This document shows, piece by piece, positions 11,131 through 23,454 of a stretch of DNA of 64,000 nucleotides. Each line of letters begins with the position of its first letter. Within the stretch, counting starts at the first letter, position 1. Origin of the DNA: Rotaria sordida (lineage: Eukaryota > Rotifera > Eurotatoria > Philodinida > Philodinidae); NCBI GenBank assembly GCA_905250125.1, contig CAJNOL010001411.1, positions 1-64,000 of the forward strand. Direction: 5' to 3'. The position numbers and the translations under genes are program-made. The notes beneath the pieces are model-generated. The model was given only the letters and a program-made list of their open reading frames with translations. It was not told where the DNA came from and did no database searches.

Positions 11131-14100
11131 ATGTCTAGTACAGGGACTGGCAAACGTTCAACCACACCAAAAAGTATGTATCAATACAATAATCATCAAA
11201 ATTTAACTTCTAGAATTTTTCAATTAAATTTCATACAATATAATCAGAGACTTTTCAGTCTTAAAGGTTGTAATAATTTGAAACTAGGTTTTTATGTTTT
11301 AGTTAAGAGAATCATTCGATTTTCTATCTTATAGAACAAGATCAATAGTACTCCTGTAGAGTCTTTCTTTTCACGTTCTTATGTACATTTTAGAACAACG
11401 ATCACGATCTCAATTACAACAAAAAGAACGTATTCAAGAAGATGTTTGTGTTCGAACAAGTTTGCCACCATGTGTCGAAGGTCCTGTTTATGCAATTCTT
11501 ATTTGTCATATACCTAAGTTGCGTTGGCTTCCAAAGCATCAATCTGTCTGTCGATCTATTACAATTAAAGTAGCATGGTGGGGTGAAGATGATACATCGG
11601 CAATATTCAAGTAAATAAAAACCATTGAAACCACGATGAGTTCTTTACTTTTTATTTTGTTAGGCCACAAATTTCTGGTGTTTCACTTGATCATCGACAG
11701 CAACCGAGTACCACAGCAAAATATTATATTCGAAGTGAACTCATACAGTTTTCTAAATATTTAATAGGTTTGTTATAAAACAATTATTAATATCCTTTGA
11801 AATATATTATTTGTGTTGATATAGACGCTGCTGAATTAGTACTTAAAGTATATGACACTGATACAAATCGTATGATCGGTACTGTTAAAGTAAAAAATTT
11901 ATCTACACTCTCAATAAACAATCCCATCAAAGGTTATCTACCTATATTTTCAAACAAAGGCGATAAATTAGGTGAATTATTTATTGCATTACGTCTTCTT
12001 CTTCCCGGAAGTAAGTTAAAAGTAATCCATTATCTGCTTTTAAAATCTTTCGTTTCTAGTGCATGATAGCAATGAAAATCTAATAGCAATGAGTTATACA
12101 TCTGATGTAAGCAATCCACCTTCACGACGTAATTCAATTGGAGCTAATGATTATAATCAAGTATGTTTTATTGTAGTTAAATAAAAGATAATAATTCATT
12201 ATCGGAAAAAAATTTTCTCTTTCAATAGGGTGGTCAACTTGAAAATGGTCTACGAACATATACAATCAATCGAGCTGATAATACAGAACATCTAAATTCA
12301 GTTCATTCAAATGATACGACTGCATTACAACAATATGATTCAACTACTCCATTTCAAGCTCGTACAACTAATGTAAAAAATGTACCACCAGGTAATAGAT
12401 ATTTTTTGAAGTTTTAATATGAACAGCAAAACATTTAAACATGTTAAGGTATGCAAGCATATAAAGAACTTCCAACTGGTAAGGTCATCGAAGAATTAAT
12501 TGAACGAGCAAATCGTCTTCGAGAAAATATGTCTAAACCATCATTACAGAAAACTACAACCATTAAGAAAAATAATCATTCTATTGAACCAACATTATTT
12601 AATAATAATAATAATAATAATGCTGAAATTCATGGTCATAAATCATTTGAAATGCTTATCGATGATATTGATCCTTCGATTATTGATGATGAAAATATTT
12701 ATGATATGATCGGTATAAAATCAACCGTAAATTTAAATGATTCAAATCATTCAATTCTAACTGATCTCGATGGATTAGAAAATGAACAAAGTCTATTAGA
12801 TGATCTTCTTTATGGAGGGAGTACAGAAAATAATCATAATAACAAAAATAAAACATATAATACCAATTCAACTAATTTAAATAATAAAAATCGTCCACAT
12901 GGTAAACCACCAACAGGTCGTTCACGTAGTCCTAGTCTATCACGTGTTAGTGGATTGTCAAATCGATCACGTTCAACAGCAAGAAGCCGAAGTTTAACAC
13001 GTAGTAATGATAGTGATATAGCATCACGTGTTTCCTTTGATATGTCTAATTCAGATGTTGATGATAGTGGAAATGGTAGGATATAATTTATACAAAGATA
13101 TTCTATTAGTTAATTATCTTTAGAAAGTCATGATGATAATGAATTGAGTACTGAACGTATTCAATTATTAAATTATGTTCGTACAGCTCGTATTCGTATT
13201 GATCATCTTCGTTTAAATATTCTTAATGGCCGAGAATCACCATCACATTCATCATTTGGACGAACAAATAAAAGTAAACGAGCTATGTAAGAAACAAAAA
13301 AAATCGATTTTTTTTTCAAAAACAATTTTTTTTTTATGTTTTATTTTTCTTTTATTTAATTAGGAATTATTATATTGAATATCAGTTTCCTGTTATTGCT
13401 AATAATCGTGATGGCCATGCAAATGAAGTAACAGAAGTTATAAAAATAGTTTCAAAACGTTTCGAATCAAATAATGATATAATATTTTCTCATTTATCAA
13501 CATATCCATGTTTATTTAATGAAACAATATTTAAAAATTGGTGGCGTTCATTATTAATATTTAAAATTTATAGTCGTATGTCAGGTACAACAAATCCAGA
13601 ACAAATTGGTTTTGCTGTTTTACCACTTCGAAATATATTCAAAGCTGATTATTTACATTTAGAACAAGATTTAAATGTTATTGATCGTACACAAATGAAT
13701 CATAATCAAAAAATTCCAAATAAAGTAGCAAAAAAATTTTGTATTGGTCAATTACATTTAATGCTTGAACTTGATTCTGATAAAAAAGATTTTAAAACTG
13801 AACTTGATCGAATACAATTAATGGAACAAATGGAACCAAAAAATAAACAAATAATAAAATCTAAACGAATAAAAAAATCTAAAAAATCAATTATAAATTC
13901 AAATAATAATTTACAATTACCAAAAAGTTTTATATCAAATGAATCATCATCATCAGAATTAACCGATGGATTAGTTGTACAATTATATCTTTCAATTGTT
14001 GAAGCTCGAAATATTCCACAAATATCGAATAATAGTAATGAACGAATAAAAGAAATTGTTTAGAAAAGAATTCTTGTTTTTGTTTCTCTAATGTAGATAA

Positions 14101-17100
14101 TCTACCTCGAAATCCATATTTTATTTGTCGAGCATTTTGGAATGAAGAACCGGTCACATCAGTTGTTTGTTGGGGAAGTTCAACGCCAAGATTTAATTTT
14201 CAACAGGTTGAATTTATTATTTGATACTTTTGATGTGATTAAAACTGATGTTAGAAAGTTTGATATTAAAGAGAAATGCAACATATTACAAGTAGATATA
14301 TGCGAGATTAAGTTTTTTGGTCCCAATCTAGAGCAACCTATTACAGAATTTATTCGTATCACATGTAAAAAAAATTCCTTAATATTCGTTTTTTGATTGA
14401 TTTAGTCGATGACTAACATTGATTCGTGTTATCTCTCTTAAATTATGTTCTGATTTATAAGATAATTCGCTTAAAACCATAGAATATTTAACTATAAACT
14501 TTAGTTCCGCGATTGGGATAATTCGTTTCTTATTGGCTCGGGTCCTGGATAACCTTCAAATATTTGTCGTGCAGATCTCTAATTACAAATCATGCGAAAA
14601 TTGTTTGTTTTAAACTGTTCATTGATACATTGAATAATGATTTTGACTCATTTAAACAATGTCAGGAAGCTTTCAATATAGATAACTTGTAATTTTCATT
14701 ATGCGAAGGATTATACGCTAGGCAGTGAATTCATACAAGAATGTTCTATTTAGATAAGAAATAAATAATATTGTGAATAAGTATGTAACAACATTTTCTT
14801 GCAATGTTGAAAGTATGTGAATAAAAGAATATAGATTATGTTTAATATTTCAATTGAATTCCTACTGTATATGTTATGAGTTATACCTAGTACAATCGAA
14901 TCGTGTATAGAAACAGCGAAATAGAAAAAAGTATTGAGCTGTTTCACTAGTAGACGTATTCAATAGAAATAGTTTTACAATACCTTTATGTTATTTCGAA
15001 GTCAACTTTGTGAAATGATAAAAATTCAATCTTAATTCTATTGAAAACTTCACAATTAAGTTTCATATTCAATTAGATACTAAAATTCTTTATATTTTCA
15101 TTCTTTTTTCCTAGAAAATTCCAATATTACTCACAAAATCCACGATCGAAAAAATGCATCAAAATTTTGTTATAGTTGAATTATGGGATAAAAAAATATC
15201 CGGACCATCCGATCAAATAATTGGTATTATTAAAATACCATTAGAACAATTTTATGTATCATTTAAAGATAAACAAATAAGTCGTGTTCTTTTACGTGCA
15301 CAATATCCAGTTATTAGTATTGATTCTTGGTTACCTATTATCGATCCATTTATAAGTACAAATAAATCATCAGGAGAAATTCAAGTTTTATTAGCTATGG
15401 GTACATCAGATCAAATAACAGCTGTACAAGTAGCTCATGCTGGTGGAGATTTATTTCCTTCATTAACAAATAAAAAACTATCAACAATATCTAATAATAA
15501 TAATAATAATAATAATCAATCATTATCATTAGTTGAACATCATTTTGAAATAATGATTGAAAGTATAAATGGTTTACGTGCATTTGAATCTATGGTATGG
15601 GGTGAAAGTGATTGTTTTATACAATATATATTTCCAATACAACATGAACAACAACAATTAACAAATATTAATTCAATAAAACCATTCCAACTTCGTACAA
15701 TACGTACAGCTACTACACTATGTACATCAGATCCAACATTTCAGGATACAAATAAATTTCATTATATTCTATCACCTGCTGATGCTTTACATAAATATTT
15801 TTATGCTGGTAGACAAAAAAAAAAAAAAAAAAAAATAAAACATTGAAATTTAATTTTTATTTTAATTTAGCTTGTCAATCTACAACACCTATTGAAGCTA
15901 GTATTCCATTTGAAGTTTGGTCAAGATTTTATTATCCAAATATTCGTGATCAACTTTTAGCAAAAGTAGGATTCTTTTATCTACAAAAATAAGATAATTA
16001 TTTGATATATTCTCTTTCTTTTTTGATTCGTTAGGGCAAATTACCAGCTGCTAAATTATGTAGTATGACAACAATGTTAAATTCTGATGTAGAAGATAAA
16101 TCAATGCAATCATTTCGTATACCATTAGAAATTGTAAGAGATGATCCTAAACATGAACAACATCATTATACACCAACACCAACCTATGGTGGAGATTTAT
16201 TATTAACTATTACTTATAAACGAAATATTATTCAGGTAATTTTCTTCATTATTATTATATAAATAAAATGAATTTATTGAATAAAACATGTTTTTTGCAA
16301 TATGCTGTAAAGAAAATTAATCCTTACTGATTTATATCGAAGATATATAAGACATAGTCATTGTACAGCTTTTTTCAAGAGTAATGAAAAACAAGCTATG
16401 TTTGCCAATGAAGAGAAATTATGGTTAGGATATGATTAGTTATCCGTAAAAAGATAATGCTAGAAGATAGACTAAGAAGATTAATAACAAAGCTGTCTTT
16501 CAGAGCGGGACGCGAAATTTTTGAATTTTTATTGAGTTAAATTTTTTTATGGACTAATATAAAACGATCGACCAAATAAAAGTTATCTTTCGAAATTCGA
16601 GTAGTATCTTGATTAGAGATCGGTGTGACTGTGAGTCACGAAAGTACTTTCTTGTTTTTACGACTTCTTTTCATAGACCATCTATATTCTTGACACAAAA
16701 GTCAGATATATCGATTCTATTGTTAAAAGCGACGATAATATATTTCAACTAAAAGAACGTCAAGCGAAAAATAAATTACCACCTGTCTCTATAGAATAGA
16801 AGCCTATGCGGAGTTCTTTAGTTCCATAGACTATAGCGTTGAATCGAGATTAATTTTTTTCTCTGATCAAGCGAAAGATTAATTTTCTTACATTTTTAAT
16901 TGGTTAGTGCTCATTTTGAACAAACTGAACTTCTATTGTTGTTGAATTATTATAATCGTAGGTTAACCAATAAATTATCGACTTAAGCACAAAAAAAAAG
17001 AGATTGTTTGTTTTGCGGAGCGTCTAATGTAGTTAAACGAAAGAAAAGATGTGCAATTATTTAGTATTCGTGACTAACTTTCAATCATGATCACGATCAC

Positions 17101-20100
17101 TGCCGTGAATCACAGTGGTTACCTCACTCTCTAATCTCGATAGACTCAATCGAATAATTTTTAATCATCAGTATAATGAAGAAAAAAATTCAATTTGAAA
17201 AACTCCATGAGCTTTAACATTGAAATCTTTGTTTTTATTATAGCAAAATGAACCACAAGTAATTCCTGGTCATTTATCAAATGATAATTCTAACGTGTGT
17301 ATGTCAGTTGGTATTATTCGTGCTTGTGGTTTAAAAGTAATTATTTCATAAGTTTATTTTCGTTACAATATTTTTTTTTCTTGTTTTATAAAATAGCAAG
17401 CAGCTATGTTTCAAGCGCGACATGATGCTCGTTTTAATTATCCATCTCAAGTGGGTCTTAATACTTATGCAAAAGTAACATTATCATTTCTTTCTGATAT
17501 GGTAAAAAAAAAATTTTTATCATTTTATAAATTTTTGTAACCTTGTATCTTTTAAAAGGAATCTCGTTCAACAAAAACAATAGCTCGTAGTTTTGTACCT
17601 GATTTTAATCAATCAATGGATTTTCCTATTCCACTAATATGGAGTGATCATCGTAATCAATCGATATCTCTTGTTGAAATACTTGAACATGGAGAATTAA
17701 AAATTGATATTTATCATCAAATGAATTCAAATTCAAATGAAAAACAATCATTAGATATTCATTTATGTTATTGTATAATTTCATTAAAAGAATTAATTAT
17801 TCGACATACAGGTGATTTTCATAGGAAAAATATTCTAATAAAATTTTTTCTTTTTGTTTTTTTTCTATAGGAATTAAAGGTTGGTATCCATTAGCTAGTG
17901 CAAATAGTGTTGTTACATCAGAAATTTCTTCGGATCCAATTGAAAATTGTGTTGGTGGTATTGAATTATTTATTCGTTTTACACAACAAGATGATCGTCG
18001 TCGAATGATGGATTCAGCAAAAAAACTTGGTTGGTTGAATGAGAATTATAGCGATGAAGAAAATTTTCTTGATGGTAACTTTTTTAAAATTTTTATAAAA
18101 AAAATTAATTTGTTTTATGTAGATCAAAAAGATCTTGGATGTATTGTAAAACTATCAATTGATCGTATTCAATTTTCTGTTCAACTTACAACACAAACAG
18201 ATAAAGATAGTTTAAGTATTTTTGCACAATATCGATTTTATGATAAAAGTATTGTAGAAAAAAAAATGTTGTTTTTATTTCGATTCTATTTTCTTTGTTC
18301 TTGTTTAAGTGCCAATAATAACTAAACGAAAAAAAGCAATTATTGATAAAAATAATTTTATATGTGAACTTCAATTTAATAAAGAACATTTATTTTTATG
18401 TAGTGAACCATTTTTATGGTATTTACGTGAAGAAAAATTAGAAATACAAATTTGGACAAGTGAAAATGATACTTATGATTATTCACAATCATTAGCATCA
18501 ACAACAGATAAACTTATTGGTTCAATTTATGTTGATTTAAATACATTATGTCATAGAAAAAGAAAATCTCATCGATTAAGTACTATTTTACCAATATTTA
18601 AACAAGGAACAAAAGATTTAACCGGTGCATGTGTACAAATACATGTTTCAATTGATAAATCAAAAGATTTTAATGAATTAAGGGTATATATTGAAATATC
18701 TTATAATGAAATTTAAATGAATTATTATTCAATTTGAGTGAAATTATGTATCGAAACTTGACGATTTTGAATTGTATTATGAAGTGTTTATGTTCTCTTG
18801 ATTTGATTCCATCAGTGTGTGTGTGTGTTAAGATCTGTTTGGATAGAAAGATTGAATACTGATAAATGGAAAACAATTCGAAAAGATGCAGGCCATTTGT
18901 GATCATATTAGACCTACAAGAATGCCTTGGTGAGACTATGAAAAGCTTTGAGATCTAATGAATCCTAAGAAAAACATTTATTAAAATGAGAGCAAAAATT
19001 TCCAAGATCATTTTTCACGATTCTAGTATTAATTCAATAATATGATAAAAGATTAATTTTTGTAAAACACGATCTAAAAGGAATGTTGATGTATATAGAG
19101 TAGAAATTGGTACCCCACAGAACATAATAGACACGTCAGAAACGATTCATCGCAGATATAACAGATGTTGTTGATATACAATCAAAGATCGTATATTAAC
19201 AACCTCTCATTATAATGTATGAACTACTTTCACTTCTAGAGAATTAAGCAGAAGGATGACGAAGAAATGTGCCTTAAAATAGATAGAATAAAACAACCTT
19301 TTAGTGATTATCAATAACGGCTAAATCGTGTTTCATATTTTAATCTCACAGCAATTGTGCTAACAATTTTGTTTCTAAATACTTTATTTTAGAATCGAAA
19401 TGATCTCGATACATCCAACGATATTGAACTTGATTCTTACTTAGAAAATCGTCATTTAAATTTAATAAGCAATGATCGTGCACTTCGTACAATGACAAAT
19501 AATATTTTCTCAGTTTTAGTCAATATTGAACAAGCTGCACATTTACCAAATATTTATTCTCAAAATGAGTAAGTCTATTTTTTGTTTATCTAATAAATGT
19601 TTTATTTTTTTCATAAATTAGAAATATACATACACCACCAAATCCATATGTAACATATTCAACAGCTGATTCAAATCATTTATGTCGTACACAAGTATTA
19701 ACATCAACAATAAAACCTCAATGGAATTATCAACAATCAATTAAATTATCTATTGAACATTTATTTAATGAAAAAAAAGTATTTCTACTTAAAGTCTGGC
19801 ATAAAATTAATGCTGATATTGAATCAATTCCAGGTAAAAATCAAATAAAATATTTAATTTCAATAAATTTATTTTTTTTTACAAAATAGAAAAATCAGGT
19901 GATAAAGTTCTTGGTTTTGTTTCTATTGATTTAAGTCCATTATTATCTGGTTTACAACAAATATCTGGTTGGTATAATATAATTGATACAATTGGAAATG
20001 TTCAAGGACAATTAAAAATTAATATTATACCACAACAAGATCTTTTTGAATTTAAACGTATGAAATATAATTCCAAACAATATCAACCAAAACTTGATAC

Positions 20101-22240
20101 ACATCGTTCAACTTCAACAAGAACTGAAAATATATCATCGTTAAATTTGAATGATCTTTCATCAAGATCTGTAAGTTTTATTAAATATTTAGAATTTTAT
20201 TTATGATTAAAAAAATTCTCTAGAGTAATGTTGGTTCAACAAATTTAAATTCTTCAATAATTGACGATGAAAATAATAAACAATCATTTTTAATGAATAA
20301 TCTTCGGTAAAAAAAAAAAAAATTTTTTTCTATTTAAAGAAAGAAAAAATATATTTCTTTCATAGACGTCAACTAGGTGAACTTGATGTTATAACAGAAC
20401 GTTTAAAAGCTCGTTATTATTCAAATTCAGAAATATCATCAACAATAACAACAAGTCGAAATAGTAGTGTATCATCAGTTCCACAACTAATTTCGCTTAA
20501 TTTACCATTAACTACAAATTCTATTCATCAAAATACTGATAATACACATTCAACAACAACAATTCAAAAAAATTTATTAGAACAATTTCCTGAATCACTG
20601 AGTGGTAAACCATTAATGAGTAATGGTCTTAATGTAACTGATGTACTTTCATTACATAATGATCAAGTACGTCTTGCACAAGAACTTATGACAAAAGCAA
20701 ATCATTTACTTGAATCATCAAAAGATTTTTTTGATAAACCTCCAACTGTACCAATACCACCGCCTATATCATCGACTATTATTGAAAAGAAATCTATTAC
20801 ATCATCACCACCAGCATTACCAAATTTTAATGCAACTAATGAATTTCAAACAACAAATAATTCATCGAAAATTGATACAACTCATAGACATATGAAGTTA
20901 GTTTTAACAGATAAATAGATAATTTTGTTGTTTAAAATGATTTCAATTAGAGATTTAATTTCGAAAAGTAGACGTTCGTCCTGTCGGAGTATGAAAATGC
21001 TTTTCTGGAAGAGAAACTTTGACTAATACAAATAAGAACGAGATAATCTGGAAAAATTTAGATAGTTATGCATAAAAATGTTTTCCCTCTCTTCTCTGGC
21101 TGTTGAGTTAATAATTCTTGCAAACGTTGGTGAATTTTAATAATTCCTATAAAAGTCTACCAGATCTTGCTTTCTTTGTGTATGTTTGTTTCCGCTGTTA
21201 TCCTAACCTTCAAAAAATTTCTTCTTTGCGGTAGTATCACGATCATTCCAAGCGTAATAGACTTCAGTAATAAACATTTTGCAAAAATCTTACAAACATT
21301 AGTCCCTATAGTAAGTTTTTTTTTCTTCTGAACGAATCCTAAACCAATGGTTTTTTCCCCACTATATACAAATCTAGAAAATAAGCTTCGAATTGAATTT
21401 ATGATTTTTATTTTACAATAAATAGTAATTCATTTGAACAACAACATTTAAATGATTCGATAATTTGGTCTGATGAAGAAAATGATGAACATGATCAAAG
21501 TTTTCTACCTATTGGTCTTCCACCAATTCATCATCGTTCAATAATACCAACAGTTGTCTCATCACCATTACATGTCGAAGAAAATTCAACACATCAAGAG
21601 CAACAAGATGATATTGATATTGTTCATATCCGTCCATTAAATAATCTATCTGCATTCAATTTTGATTGTCAACAAATGAATGCAGAACGACTTAACGGTT
21701 TAAATTCAATTTTTAATCTTTCTTTTTTTTTATCTATTGAAATTTTCATTTTAGGTTCTTTAACAAATGATGCTTATACTGAATTATCACGTCATACTGT
21801 ACATGCTTCTGATATAACAACAACGAACAATAATCAAAATGAATATAAAAAACCTTCACATGAAGTAATAAATTCATCTGATTATCAATCACCAGAACAA
21901 CAATCATCTTCTTCCGATACATCTATCGTTGATGATACTAATACACAAATGAAACGAATTGATGTATCTATTCGTAAAAAAACATTACCAAATTTTTTTC
22001 CATCAAATCATGAAATGGAAGTATCAATTAAACAAGTTTCACAAGCATTAACAACATCAGTAAATTTCTTTTCTTATTATTATTCGTTCATTTTGTTTTT
22101 ATTTTAAACAGGCAACAAATCCTTCATCAAATAATCTAATAAAAACAATAAATGAACGATTTCATAGTAAATTACCAATGGAAATAACAAATACAAAACG
22201 AATCGAACAAATTTTTCAAACTAAATATCCTTCAAATTAA
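11131..22240 (+). CDS. C2CD3: C2CD3, centriole distal-end / distal-appendage assembly protein
   Basis: Twenty-seven exons from ATG 11131 to TAA 22238-22240: 11131-11173, 11394-11610, 11664-11767, 11825-12010, 12060-12160, 12229-12391, 12449-13075, 13124-13286, 13364-14034, 14097-14206, 15115-15808, 15871-15965, 16035-16235, 17244-17336, 17397-17501, 17559-17811, 17871-18074, 18123-18248, 18310-18683, 19393-19568, 19622-19833, 19890-20170, 20224-20306, 20366-20896, 21426-21697, 21755-22059, 22112-22240. They total 6519 nt (2172 aa; human about 2350). The N-terminal C2CD3-type C2 (about residues 40-183) shows SLPPCVEG, VAWWGE and LGELFIALRLLLP. LPTGKVIEELIERANRLR matches a family block. Several further C2 domains follow (for example IEYQFPV..NWWRSLLIFKIYS, VQLYLSIVEARNIP, FSVLVNIEQAAHLPN). 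C2CD3 acts at the distal centriole in ciliogenesis. Poly-Asn runs occur at 12600-12624 and 15494-15520. Four introns exceed 500 nt (14207-15114, 16236-17243, 18684-19392, 20897-21425). Confidence 0.9.
16236..17243. repeat. Long C2CD3 intron with imperfect inverted repeat
   Basis: At 1008 bp this intron is about 20 times the usual size. Bases around 16597-16640 and 17101-17160 form an imperfect inverted pair (GATTAGAGA and ACTGTGA[GT]TCACG in one arm, their complements in the other). This suggests a decayed foldback insertion that lengthened the intron. No coding content was seen. Confidence 0.35.
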
Positions 22241-22341
22241 ATTATTATATTACACAGTGATATTCATTTTTCTTCTATTTTCAAGTTCAGATATACATAT
22301 GTCTGTTTTAAAAATTAATTGTAGACATAGTTTTTCTTGAA

Positions 22342-22347
22342 AATAAA
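22342..22347 (+). terminator. Likely C2CD3 polyadenylation signal
   Basis: AATAAA about 100 nt downstream of the C2CD3 stop codon, followed by an A-rich run and then T-rich DNA. Confidence 0.5.
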
Positions 22348-22407
22348 AAAAAATCCATGTTAATTGTATTTTTAAAGATATTTAAAGATACATCCTCATC
22401 TCTTTTT

Positions 22408-22753
22408 CGTCGGTTCTGATTCTCGAAGATGGTACAATCGATCAAGCTGAACCAAAAATAAAGAGATAAAGGTTCCAGGAAAAAAAAAATTTAAAGTAGG
22501 TTTTTGAGGTATTTTCTAGCCAACTTTGGTTTAGTCATAGATATCTTCAAAAAAATTCTCAGTCCAATAGGATAAAGTTTGATGGGCGTCGTAAGCCATT
22601 AGGATGTGATCCTATGGAAAAACCAGAGTTTCTCAGACGAAAAATGCAAAAATCTATTTCAAAATTTTTTTCCCTCGAAAACATATCTCCTTATTTTTAG
22701 TATAAAAATTTCAGCTTGATCGATTGTATCATCATCAAGAAACAGAAACCGTA
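22408..22753. repeat. Inverted repeat between C2CD3 and the CEP290-like gene
   Basis: The left arm (22408-22468) and right arm (22684-22753) are inverted copies. They share an exact 19-base core TACAATCGATCAAGCTGAA, and related CGGTT..CTG and AAAAATAA.GAGATA blocks on either side. The roughly 215-bp spacer has no gene. It resembles a small foldback transposon and ends about 70 bp before the CEP290-like start codon. Confidence 0.6.
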
Positions 22754-22820
22754 TCCTTAATTGAATTGAGTGTAATGATTTTTTTGTATTTTGTTCTTCA
22801 AGATATGAATATCGTTCAAT

Positions 22821-23426
22821 ATGGAGATGCCACCAATACATATGTGTGCTTTTTTAAATTATGAAAATGAACGATTAAAAACAAAAATAGCCGATCTTAA
22901 AAGACATATAGTTCATCTTGAAAGAATAATTGCAGAAAAAAATCTTGATCATATTCATTCATGTTCAATATCATGTCAAGCAGATATTACTGTTCCACGT
23001 TGTCCAAGTCCAACCGCAAGGATACCTTCTAATGAACAAATACGTTTACATCGTCTTTTAAAATCTCAAAATGATTTATTAAAACAATATGAAAATGAAA
23101 ATATACGTGATCGACACAAATCATCATCATCATCAACACTTATTCAGAATTATGAACGACGTTTAATACAATGTGAAAAAGAAAAAGAACAAGCAGTAAA
23201 ACGAGCTATGTGTGCACAAAATCGTATGAATAAATTTGAAGAACGTTATGAACGTATGAAAAAAGAAATAAGTGCACTTGATGAAAATTTTTTTGATGAA
23301 CTTGAAGATTTAAAATATGCTTTACAACAAGCAAATAATCTTAATCGAGAATATGAAAAAACTGTACGAATGTTAAGTGATCGTCTTGGTATTCCATATC
23401 CAACAGTAGTAGTTAAAAGAAAATAG
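22821..23426 (+). CDS. CEP290 C-terminal-domain-like coiled-coil protein, single exon
   Basis: A 201-residue intronless frame. It is helical and charged: a coiled coil at about 10-40, a Ser/Pro-rich linker with five serines (about 94-98), a second coiled coil at about 100-155, and the block FFDELEDLKYALQQAN..EKTVRMLSDRLGIPYP near the end. That block closely resembles the extreme C-terminus of CEP290, where a similar FFEEIEDLKY..KKLSEQLG sequence is expected from memory. CEP290 is about 2480 residues in vertebrates and works at the ciliary transition zone; only its tail is present here. The upstream frame closes at a TGA 15 bases before the ATG and no in-frame upstream exon was found, so it appears to be a separate short gene. 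It follows C2CD3 by 580 bp on the same strand. AATAAA lies 23 nt after the stop. Confidence 0.65.
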   Translation: MEMPPIHMCAFLNYENERLKTKIADLKRHIVHLERIIAEKNLDHIHSCSISCQADITVPRCPSPTARIPSNEQIRLHRLLKSQNDLLKQYENENIRDRHKSSSSSTLIQNYERRLIQCEKEKEQAVKRAMCAQNRMNKFEERYERMKKEISALDENFFDELEDLKYALQQANNLNREYEKTVRMLSDRLGIPYPTVVVKRK

Positions 23427-23448
23427 TTTGATAAAACGGACGTACCAG

Positions 23449-23454
23449 AATAAA
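23449..23454 (+). terminator. Likely polyadenylation signal of the CEP290-like gene
   Basis: AATAAA starting 23 nt after the TAG at 23424-23426. The close spacing suggests a very short 3' UTR. Confidence 0.5.
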
